Below are positions 8,093-13,953 of a stretch of 13,953 bases of DNA, piece after piece (positions within the stretch are counted from its first letter, which is position 1; each line of letters begins with the position of its first letter). A program made the translations under genes and the position numbers. The notes beneath the pieces were generated by a model that saw only the letters and a list, made by a program, of their open reading frames with translations, searched no databases and was not told the origin of the DNA. Source of the stretch: an uncultured Bacteroidota bacterium (GTDB taxonomy: Bacteria > Bacteroidota > Bacteroidia > Chitinophagales > Saprospiraceae); contig CALGAA010000042.1 of the NCBI GenBank assembly GCA_937952445.1, forward strand, positions 1-13,953. The letters run 5' to 3'.

Positions 8093-8099
8093 ATCTTTG
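8092..8099 (+). promoter_or_regulatory. Possible -7 promoter element before hemB
   Basis: AATCTTTG differs at one position from TAnnTTTG and overlaps the last base of the yidD stop. It lies 17 bases before the hemB ATG, so the transcript would have a very short leader. A -33 element is not evident. It may be a promoter or chance. Confidence 0.25.
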
Positions 8100-8115
8100 C
8101 AGGAATTGTAACGCT

Positions 8116-9093
8116 ATGTTGATACGACCACGACGAAATCGAAACTCCATCGCCATCCGATCAATGGTTCAGGAAACCAGGGTAGGGACGGAAGATCTAA
8201 TTTATCCCCTGTTTGTCATGCCGGGTATGGGTGACAAACAACCTATTCCATCGATGCCGGGAATTTACAGGCATTCAGAGGCTGGAATCCTGGATGAAAT
8301 CGAAGAAGCGCGTGCGGCAGGTATCCAGGCGATCATGTTGTTTCCGGCCGTTCCTGAAGAACGGAAGGACCCTATGGCGACGTACAGTTATGCACCGGAG
8401 AACTTCTACCTTCAGGTGGCTCAACAGATCAAGGAACAATTTCCAGAAATCTGTTTGATCAGTGATGTAGCGATGGATCCATACAGTTCGGATGGACATG
8501 ATGGGATCGTGAGGGATGGCGAGATTCTCAATGATGAAACCCTGGATATCCTGGGAAAAATGGCTTTGGCTCAGGCTTCCGCCGGATTTGACATCATTGG
8601 CCCATCGGATATGATGGATGGACGGGTGGAGTACATCAGGCGGGTTTTGGATCAGGAAAAATATACGACAACGGGAATTATGGCCTATACGGCGAAATAT
8701 GCCAGTGCGCTTTACGGACCGTTCCGGGACGCCCTGGATAGCAGCCCCAAAAAGGGGGACAAAAAGACGTATCAGATGAACCCCGCCAACCGGAGGGAAG
8801 CTCTGATCGAGGCCGGCCTGGATGTCCGGGAGGGTGCTGACTACCTCATGGTCAAACCCGCGGTACACTACCTGGATATCGTCCGGGAAATGCGCGATCA
8901 TTTTCATTTACCCATTGTTTCGTATCACGTTTCGGGTGAGTACGCCATGCTGATGGCTGCTGCAGAGAAAAACTACCTCAATCTGGATTTGGCGCTCGAG
9001 GAAACCCTGCTGGCGATGAAAAGAGCCGGAAGTGATTTGATTATTACCTATTTTGCAAAAAAATATGCGACGTCGCTTTCTCAAAGTAAATAA
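8116..9093 (+). CDS. hemB: Delta-aminolevulinic acid dehydratase (porphobilinogen synthase)
   Basis: Condenses two 5-aminolevulinate molecules to porphobilinogen, the second common step of tetrapyrrole synthesis, in the cytoplasm. The frame is open upstream to 7969 through yidD, but the ATG at 8116 gives the standard start MLIRPRRNRNSIAIRSMVQE and a normal length of 325 residues. The two Schiff-base lysines are Lys194 (AYTAKYASALYGPFRDA) and Lys247 (LMVKPAVHYLD). The metal site reads DVAMDPYSSDGHDG (117-130), with aspartates where zinc enzymes have cysteines, so this is the zinc-independent, magnesium-responsive class. The ending GSDLIITYFAK is typical. It overlaps the next gene by 29 bases and shares the pathway with hemD two genes further on. 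Confidence 0.97.
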   Translation: MLIRPRRNRNSIAIRSMVQETRVGTEDLIYPLFVMPGMGDKQPIPSMPGIYRHSEAGILDEIEEARAAGIQAIMLFPAVPEERKDPMATYSYAPENFYLQVAQQIKEQFPEICLISDVAMDPYSSDGHDGIVRDGEILNDETLDILGKMALAQASAGFDIIGPSDMMDGRVEYIRRVLDQEKYTTTGIMAYTAKYASALYGPFRDALDSSPKKGDKKTYQMNPANRREALIEAGLDVREGADYLMVKPAVHYLDIVREMRDHFHLPIVSYHVSGEYAMLMAAAEKNYLNLDLALEETLLAMKRAGSDLIITYFAKKYATSLSQSK

Positions 9094-10087
9094 CCAGATC
9101 TTTACGCTTTGGTACGTCGTTATCCAACTCGGGATCCTTTTACAGGGAAGTACTGTTCAGTCCCAAAACCCTTTTGATATCAAATCCCGGAAGTCGGTCG
9201 ATTCGATTTCGGTCTACGGGTCTGCAGATTCTATTCTAATTTCCGATACGGCCGTTCCGGGGGCCATCATCCCGGAAGATTCAATAGACTTCATATCCCC
9301 GATTGATACCGCATCAACGTTGGAGAAAACCAACACGGACAAAACTCAAAAAAAGTACAGAGAAATCATTCTGGTAGATCCCCCAGCTCAATCCAACCAC
9401 CGGGGTCTTTTGGAGGGCATGGGGGATGTCACTGAGGATACAGGGATCCAATCCCATTCAAATTGGTGGTATTACATCTTTGACCTGGTTCTTTTATTAT
9501 TTCTTTTGGGCGCATTTCTGTACGATCGCAAAGTAATTCCTCCCATCCGAAAGGCGTTTTTGCACGAGAATTATTTAAGATTTTTATACCGCGATACCTA
9601 TGTACGAAAGCCCGGTATATACTTATATCTCAATATTATATTTTTATTAAACCTCGGTTTTATCCTTTTCCGGGTGGCTCAATATATGAACCTGGCCGCT
9701 GGCCTACGTGATTACTTCATTATCCAGGGTGTTGTTCTTTTGCTCTTTATCATCAAACACATCTCCCTCGAATTGCTGGCCAATCTGGTGGACAAACCTT
9801 TTGAAGTCCGGTTTTATCGGTATTGGATGATTTTGTCTGCGGGTCTGATCGGCTTGTGGCTCATTCCAGTCACACTGATGTTGTCCGTACTCCCGGACCA
9901 ATATATGTTTATTGCACTGCTTTGCACCTGCATTCCCTTGGGTTTATTACTCATTTACAGGCAGATAAAAGCCATGATTCAGGCCAAATTTTTTCTTTCC
10001 AAACATTTTTTCCATTTTTTTCTGTACTTTTGTGCCGTCGAAGTAGTGCCGGTGCTAATCTTAGCAGACATATTGGTCAATTATTGA
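9065..10087 (+). CDS. DUF4271-type multipass membrane protein
   Basis: Function unknown. I recognise it as resembling the DUF4271 family of Bacteroidota, which is often found beside hemD. The ATG at 9065 gives 340 residues; a TTG four codons earlier is less likely. Residues 1-34 look like a signal peptide or signal anchor (MRRRFLK, a hydrophobic core 12-28, then QSQ). A long polar Ser/Asp/Thr-rich stretch follows (about 35-130), probably periplasmic. Predicted membrane segments lie at about 136-153, 186-204, 216-233, 254-274, 280-297 and 313-334. No catalytic motif is apparent. The start lies inside the end of hemB (29-base overlap) and hemD follows after 28 bases, so all three are likely co-transcribed. 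A role in tetrapyrrole handling is inference from context only. Confidence 0.8.
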   Translation: MRRRFLKVNNQIFTLWYVVIQLGILLQGSTVQSQNPFDIKSRKSVDSISVYGSADSILISDTAVPGAIIPEDSIDFISPIDTASTLEKTNTDKTQKKYREIILVDPPAQSNHRGLLEGMGDVTEDTGIQSHSNWWYYIFDLVLLLFLLGAFLYDRKVIPPIRKAFLHENYLRFLYRDTYVRKPGIYLYLNIIFLLNLGFILFRVAQYMNLAAGLRDYFIIQGVVLLLFIIKHISLELLANLVDKPFEVRFYRYWMILSAGLIGLWLIPVTLMLSVLPDQYMFIALLCTCIPLGLLLIYRQIKAMIQAKFFLSKHFFHFFLYFCAVEVVPVLILADILVNY

Positions 10088-10115
10088 TTGAAAAGGTAAA
10101 ACAGTTATCTCTTTT

Positions 10116-10889
10116 ATGGCAAATGAAGATCAAAAAAAGCAGGATCTGGAAGTTAAAACAATTCTGGTTTCACAACCAAAGCCAGAATATTCCCCTTATT
10201 ATAAGCTGGAGGATAAGTACGGTATCAAGATCGACTGGCGACCTTTTATACATGTAGAACCAGTACCTGAAAAGGAATTCCGTAAAACCCGAATCAAACC
10301 CGATGAGTACACGGCGATTATTTTTACGAGCCGGAACAGCATCGATCATTTCTTCAACTTGTGTGAAGAAATGCGAATTAAAATGTCAGAGGATACTAAA
10401 TATTTTTGTTTATCGGAAGCGATCGCTAATTATCTTCAGAAGTTTATAGTATACCGAAAAAGAAAGGTGTTTGTTGGAAAACGATCGATAGCTGATTTGG
10501 AAAATTCCTTGAAAAAGCATAAAAAAGAAAAATTTCTGCTCCCTACATCCAACCTGGGAAGCAAACCAGTTCAGGATTTTCTCAGCAAAATGAAAATCGA
10601 TTACCAGGAAGCCATGATGTACAAAACCGTCAGCAGCGATCTGTCAGATCTTGCAGACATCACATATGATGTACTGGTTTTTTTCAGTCCTTTGGGTATC
10701 CAGTCCCTGTTTGAAAACTTTCCGGATTTTAAACAAAATAAAACCCGGATCGCTGTTTTCGGAAACAGTACAAGCAAAGCTGTTTTGGAAAAAGGGCTGA
10801 CTATCAACATAAAGGCGCCTTCGAAAGATGCGCCCTCAATGTCCATGGCGCTGGAAAATTACATTAAGGAAATCAACGGAGAAATCTAA
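10116..10889 (+). CDS. hemD: Uroporphyrinogen-III synthase
   Basis: Closes and rearranges hydroxymethylbilane to uroporphyrinogen III. The 257-residue protein is divergent, as HemD usually is, but the two-lobed pattern is visible: TAIIFTSRNSIDHFF (66-80) in the first lobe, the central conserved tyrosine in MMYKTV (167-172), DVLVFFSPLGIQSLFE (185-200), and IAVFGNSTSKAVLEKG (212-227) followed by the end motif IKAPSKDAPSMSMALENYI. A lysine-rich, unstructured N-terminal extension (1-12) precedes the first strand. hemC is not in the window. It is expected to be co-expressed with the upstream membrane protein gene. Confidence 0.88.
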   Translation: MANEDQKKQDLEVKTILVSQPKPEYSPYYKLEDKYGIKIDWRPFIHVEPVPEKEFRKTRIKPDEYTAIIFTSRNSIDHFFNLCEEMRIKMSEDTKYFCLSEAIANYLQKFIVYRKRKVFVGKRSIADLENSLKKHKKEKFLLPTSNLGSKPVQDFLSKMKIDYQEAMMYKTVSSDLSDLADITYDVLVFFSPLGIQSLFENFPDFKQNKTRIAVFGNSTSKAVLEKGLTINIKAPSKDAPSMSMALENYIKEINGEI

Positions 10890-10954
10890 ACGGTTTTGGC
10901 AATAAGGTGTTTGGTAGGAGAACCGTATTTATACCGTTCTAAACCCGATCACCA

Positions 10955-11608
10955 ATGAAGAATTTTGCAAAGTCGATGTCATCACCGCTCTACGCACTCG
11001 AAAATGTGCTAAATGGGAGAGATTTGGTATTGCCCGGGCACAAAGATTTGGAGGTGGTTCGGCACATGAAAAATCACCTCACCCCGACACCGGATGATGC
11101 CCAGAAAGCTGCCGTGGTTTTGCTCGTTCATGCGACCCACGGCTACCCATCGATTATCTTTATCCAGCGTACCAATAACCTGCCCCATGACAAGCATAGA
11201 GGGCAAATCGCATTCCCCGGGGGAAAACTGGAAGAAGATGAGAGCCTGAAAGAATGTGCTTTCAGGGAAATGCATGAAGAAATCGGAATTTGGTTGCCAC
11301 CGGAGCACCCGGTGACCAGTCTTACTCCGCTTTACATTTCTGTTAGCAACTTCCGCGTACAGCCCTACATAGCAATTCAGGAACGTATTCCAACACCCAC
11401 GCCCAATCCCGCCGAAGTGTCAGCAGTGATCGATAGCCCCCTGACCGATCACCAGAACAGGTTTAAAATAAGAAGAAAAGATATATGCGTACGGGATATC
11501 GTACTAAATGATGTTCCATATTACGACATCGATGGCCATACGTTGTGGGGAGCTACAGCGTTGATTTTCGCCGAATTTTTGGAAATTTACAATCTTCAGA
11601 ACCTCTGA
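10955..11608 (+). CDS. Nudix hydrolase, CoA pyrophosphatase type
   Basis: Probably hydrolyses CoA (and CoA derivatives) to 4'-phosphopantetheine and 3',5'-ADP. The 217-residue protein has a complete Nudix box GX5EX7REUXEEXGU at 90-112 (Gly90, Glu96, Arg104, Glu105, Glu108, Glu109, Gly111). It is preceded by IFIQRTNNLPHDKHRGQIAFPGG, whose GQIAFPGG and upstream R…H pattern are the signature of the CoA-pyrophosphatase subgroup (NudL/PCD1-like). The C-terminal WGATALIFAEFL is also typical. The ATG at 10955 lies 65 bases after hemD. It converges with lptC with only 29 bases between them. Confidence 0.92.
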   Translation: MKNFAKSMSSPLYALENVLNGRDLVLPGHKDLEVVRHMKNHLTPTPDDAQKAAVVLLVHATHGYPSIIFIQRTNNLPHDKHRGQIAFPGGKLEEDESLKECAFREMHEEIGIWLPPEHPVTSLTPLYISVSNFRVQPYIAIQERIPTPTPNPAEVSAVIDSPLTDHQNRFKIRRKDICVRDIVLNDVPYYDIDGHTLWGATALIFAEFLEIYNLQNL

Positions 11609-11627
11609 CAAATTATAAGAGGTCAGA
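11601..11627. terminator. Possible bidirectional terminator, Nudix / lptC
   Basis: Between the convergent genes two overlapping, mutually exclusive 6-bp stems can form: ACCTCT/AGAGGT (11601-11606 with 11618-11623) and TCTGAC/GTCAGA (11604-11609 with 11622-11627). A convergent junction needs termination on both strands, which fits, but no T-run follows either stem. Confidence 0.3.
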
Positions 11628-11637
11628 AACGTTGCAA

Positions 11638-12195
11638 TTATGGAACAATATCCAATTGAGGTACCGGCCGTTTTCCTGTGGTTTTTTCAAATTCAATTTC
11701 CGTAAAATCCTGATTAGCCGTAAAACCGTATCCATAAATGATTTCATTGGGCCGGGTTAACCGCGCAAATCGTTCGGTGAAAATTTTTCCTTTTCTTTCG
11801 TCCCATCTCAATTCGCTGGTTTCCAATTTTTCACCATGAATGTTTTCAAAAACCACATTACCCGAGGCAATGACCAGATAATCATCCGGTAATCGTTCCG
11901 CATAATCCGAAACAAGAGTGGCAAACGTAGCCCCTTCTTCAAAAAATGTGACGAGGATTCCCTCCGGAAATACATCTTTCAAGGGCAAAACATTCTTCCG
12001 CATCAATACCGGCGCTTCGAGGGTCATCAATAGTTGGGCATCATCCGTATACTCCATCGTGACGTTGTACGCCAAGTCCGCGTCAGTGGTCAAATTCTCT
12101 GTGTCGATGTCTTCTGCCACAGGCAATTTACTCTCACATGAAGCTAAAGCGAGGGCCCAAATAATGACAAATACCGATATACTAAATATCCTCAT
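11638..12195 (-). CDS. lptC: LPS export ABC transporter periplasmic protein LptC (lipoprotein form)
   Basis: Part of the Lpt bridge that moves lipopolysaccharide from the inner membrane to the outer membrane, passing it from LptB2FG to LptA. The 185-residue product begins with a signal peptide ending in a clear lipobox, LASC (Cys20), unlike proteobacterial LptC, which keeps an uncleaved membrane helix; such a form is usual in Bacteroidota. The rest is beta-rich with the family pattern: an early polar segment, repeated short strands (LEAPVLMRKN, DYAERLPDDYLVIASGNVVFEN), and the conserved glycine-rich strand IIYGYGFTANQDFTEIEF near the C-terminus, also found in LptA/LptC-type folds. lptA, lptB and lptFG are not in the window. 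The gene follows the repeat-protein gene on the same strand after 102 bases. Confidence 0.85.
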   Translation of the reverse strand: MRIFSISVFVIIWALALASCESKLPVAEDIDTENLTTDADLAYNVTMEYTDDAQLLMTLEAPVLMRKNVLPLKDVFPEGILVTFFEEGATFATLVSDYAERLPDDYLVIASGNVVFENIHGEKLETSELRWDERKGKIFTERFARLTRPNEIIYGYGFTANQDFTEIEFEKTTGKRPVPQLDIVP

Positions 12196-12227
12196 TTTGC
12201 TGGATTGATCTGATCACTATACTGGTA

Positions 12228-12244
12228 GGTGCTGTCTCAGCACC
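12228..12244. repeat. Perfect hairpin between the repeat-protein gene and lptC
   Basis: GGTGCTG and CAGCACC form a perfect 7-bp stem with a 3-base loop, about 32 bases before the lptC ATG. No T-run follows on either strand, so it is not a canonical intrinsic terminator. A shorter odd-centred palindrome, TGATCTGATCA (12206-12216), lies between it and lptC. Confidence 0.55.
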
Positions 12245-12297
12245 AAAATTAACAACAATAACCGGACCTTCTTGTTTATTTCGATCAACATCACTTC

Positions 12298-13953
12298 TTA
12301 TTCGATGACCAGGATTTCTCCAGATACCACCTCGACTACCTGGTCAATAAATTCAACGTGGGCTTTATACACATATATACCCGGGATCAAGCGTTTCCCT
12401 TTTAAGGTTCCATCCCACCCAAGCTGATATTGATTGGGGGGTAAATTTTCTCTTGTGAATAATAAATTGCCCCAGCGGTCGAACACATCAAATTCCACAA
12501 TCCGGGCAATGTGGGGACCTCCATATATGGTGATAAAACTATTCTGATCTCCGCTTCCAGGCACCACAACGTTTGGAACTCCGATATCCCGCACTGGAAT
12601 CACCCGAATCAATATTTCATCTATGTCCACACAACCGTCCTGATCCGTACCGGTCAATGTAAAACTGGTATTGATTACTGGTTTTGAAATCACCTTCGCG
12701 CAATCGGCACAATCTACTCGTTCAGGAGGGCTCCATTCCCAACTCATCATACGATCCGAAGGACTGAATGCACTACCCAAATCCAGTGTTTCGCCCAGTC
12801 GTATAGTCTGTATCGAGTCCGATGAGGTGGTAATATGAACTTCCAGTTTTTCAGGCTCTGTGAGTTCCACCTCGATAGAATCGCGACAATTGTTCCCATC
12901 CTGCACCGATACGAGGTAGTGGTTGGCATTCAACTGATCAAATCTGGCCGAAGACGAAAGCCCCAGGTTATTGAGGGCATACATGTACGAACCCTCGCCA
13001 CCCTCAGCTGCCACTTCAATGAATCCGTCAGAGTCCCCAAAACAAACCAAATCCCGCTTGTCTTCCAGTGTAAGACGCAATTCCGGTGGTTCACGTAAAG
13101 TCAAAACAACTTCTGCTGCACAATTTTGCTCATCCAAAATTTCAAGGTGGTACTCTCCTGCCCTGAGTCCGTCAAGCCATGCAGTCCGTTCTCCATGTGC
13201 CCAATTGTATCTGTAGGTTGGAGTTCCTCCTTCTACATCGATTCTGATCTGTCCATCTGCCAGTCCAAAGCAGGATACATGGGTGGTATCCACATTAATT
13301 TGGATCGAATCAGGTTGCCCGAGTGCCAAACTTTTGTACGCAGTACACTGATCACCGTCCCGGATAGCTACGATATAAGTTCCGGCTGAAAGGTTATCGA
13401 AGCGATTATTCGGCGTAAAATTACCCGTCGTATCGAAATCAAATTCGTATGGGCTTTGTCCACCCTCCACGATAATTTCAACATTTCCATCCGAGAACCC
13501 AAAACAGCGGGGTTCGATTAAAATAGAAGGGTCCAGATCAAGGTCAATTTCACTCAACAACACGAGGGTATCCTCTTCACATCCCATGTTGTCCCGTACA
13601 GAAACGGGATAAATGCCCGCCGGAATATTTTCTTTGCGATTGGATTCACGAAACCCTTCGCCATCCCCGAAATCAAATTCAAAAGGGCTAAATGTCCCGG
13701 TGACCTGAAGTTCGATGCTTCCATCCTGCCCTCCACCGCAGGAGGCCAGGGTCAATATTTGCTCGATTTCAATGGGAAGGGGTTGCCCCAGTTGAAAGGT
13801 TGCGGAATTGGAGCACCCGCGCTCATTGCGGACAGTATACGTATACTCTCCGGGACCGAGATCCGTGCGGATGGCTTCGATGGAACCATCCATCCAAACA
13901 GACGAAGTAACTGTAGAAGGAGAATCATATGAAACTTCGATTCGACCATCGTC
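12298..13953 (-). CDS. SprB-repeat surface protein with gliding-motility (T9SS) C-terminal domain, 5' partial
   Basis: C-terminal 551 residues of a large secreted protein; the frame is open through the right edge, so the ATG at 13893 is internal. The visible part holds five SprB-type beta-sandwich repeats of about 75-79 residues, then a PKD-like linker with a Cys pair (VDCADCAK), and finally a ~93-residue domain (IPNVVVPGSGDQNSFITIYGG…FDVFDRWGNLLF…GWDGTLKGKRLIPGIYVYK) that matches the gliding-motility-associated C-terminal domain. That domain directs export by the type IX secretion system and retention at the surface. The usual opening with an NGDG calcium-like loop is replaced by PGSGDQ. Likely a surface adhesin or gliding-related protein; ligand unknown. 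The stop is TAA at 12298-12300. Confidence 0.9.
   Translation of the reverse strand, partial: DDGRIEVSYDSPSTVTSSVWMDGSIEAIRTDLGPGEYTYTVRNERGCSNSATFQLGQPLPIEIEQILTLASCGGGQDGSIELQVTGTFSPFEFDFGDGEGFRESNRKENIPAGIYPVSVRDNMGCEEDTLVLLSEIDLDLDPSILIEPRCFGFSDGNVEIIVEGGQSPYEFDFDTTGNFTPNNRFDNLSAGTYIVAIRDGDQCTAYKSLALGQPDSIQINVDTTHVSCFGLADGQIRIDVEGGTPTYRYNWAHGERTAWLDGLRAGEYHLEILDEQNCAAEVVLTLREPPELRLTLEDKRDLVCFGDSDGFIEVAAEGGEGSYMYALNNLGLSSSARFDQLNANHYLVSVQDGNNCRDSIEVELTEPEKLEVHITTSSDSIQTIRLGETLDLGSAFSPSDRMMSWEWSPPERVDCADCAKVISKPVINTSFTLTGTDQDGCVDIDEILIRVIPVRDIGVPNVVVPGSGDQNSFITIYGGPHIARIVEFDVFDRWGNLLFTRENLPPNQYQLGWDGTLKGKRLIPGIYVYKAHVEFIDQVVEVVSGEILVIE
12853..13953 (-). repeat. SprB protein repeats within the surface protein gene
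   Basis: Tandem degenerate repeats seen at protein level. Units from the N-terminal side: 13774-13953 (partial), 13549-13773, 13312-13548, 13087-13311 and 12853-13086. Each full unit carries a Cys before or within a CFG-like motif (RCFGFSDG, SCFGLADG, VCFGDSDG; SCGGGQDG in the second), a D-G-x-I-x-V strand, a G-G/T-x-x-P/Y-x-(Y/F) strand, the turn LxAGxYxxxVxD, and a second Cys (GC, QC, NC), closing with LGQP or LxEP. The paired cysteines probably form disulfides outside the cell. DNA identity between units is low, so recent recombination is not evident. Confidence 0.85.

Noticed and set aside
7969..8115. N-terminal extension of hemB through the yidD coding region
   Set aside because: It is the shifted frame of yidD; the ATG at 8116 gives the conserved MLIRPRR start and normal length.
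8275..8907. 210-codon minus-strand open frame opposite hemB
   Set aside because: Antisense shadow of an intact, well-conserved gene, with no recognisable domain.
10890..10926. ACGGTT/AACCGT inverted repeat with a 25-base loop after hemD
   Set aside because: The stem is only 6 bp, the loop is long and no T-run follows, so a terminator is not supported.
12181..12297. A second open frame on the minus strand running across the gap into lptC, reading …EGPVIVVNFGAETAP… and ending in TAG inside lptC
   Set aside because: It looks protein-like but has no start codon in the gap, continues upstream only as a shifted frame of the surface protein gene, and is short; probably chance, though a frameshift cannot be excluded without relatives.

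Overview
This window looks like an ordinary chromosomal stretch from a free-living member of the phylum Bacteroidota, most likely near the Saprospiria (Lewinella-like organisms). The evidence for this is a SprB-repeat protein with a gliding-motility/type IX secretion C-terminal domain, a DUF4271 membrane protein next to hemD, an LptC carrying a lipobox, and a TACCTTTG -7 promoter element of the Bacteroidota sigma factor. Genus-level placement is inference. I see no rRNA, tRNA, CRISPR array, insertion sequence, integrase or phage gene.

Left part (1-2274): the window opens inside a Gfo/Idh/MocA-family oxidoreductase on the + strand whose true N-terminus lies off the left edge. A 305-base gap without a recognisable gene follows. 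Next comes a minus-strand protein-L-isoaspartate O-methyltransferase gene (pcm), convergent with the oxidoreductase and divergent from the next operon across a 207-base gap that must hold promoters for both directions.

Centre left (2482-6341): four tightly coupled + strand genes overlap by 14, 4 and 4 bases. They encode an alpha-D-phosphohexomutase, a small mono-heme cytochrome c, an extended short-chain dehydrogenase/epimerase and a GT4 glycosyltransferase. Mutase, SDR and glycosyltransferase together suggest sugar activation and glycan assembly; the cytochrome is the odd member.

Centre (6390-10889): ahcY (S-adenosylhomocysteine hydrolase) has its own good Bacteroidota -7 element placed directly after the stop codon of the glycosyltransferase. 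yidD, hemB, a DUF4271 membrane protein and hemD then follow on the same strand. hemB and hemD perform two steps of tetrapyrrole synthesis, and the DUF4271 gene lies between them, overlapping hemB by 29 bases.

Right part (10955-13953): a CoA-pyrophosphatase-type Nudix hydrolase on the + strand converges on a minus-strand lptC gene (lipopolysaccharide transport). Upstream of lptC on the same strand is the 3' part of a large repeat-containing, probably type IX-secreted surface protein that runs off the right edge.

No clearly undescribed system stands out. The items most worth a second look are the DUF4271 protein embedded in the heme genes, the cytochrome c inside the sugar operon, the repeat-rich surface protein with its divergent sorting domain, and the hairpin between that gene and lptC.
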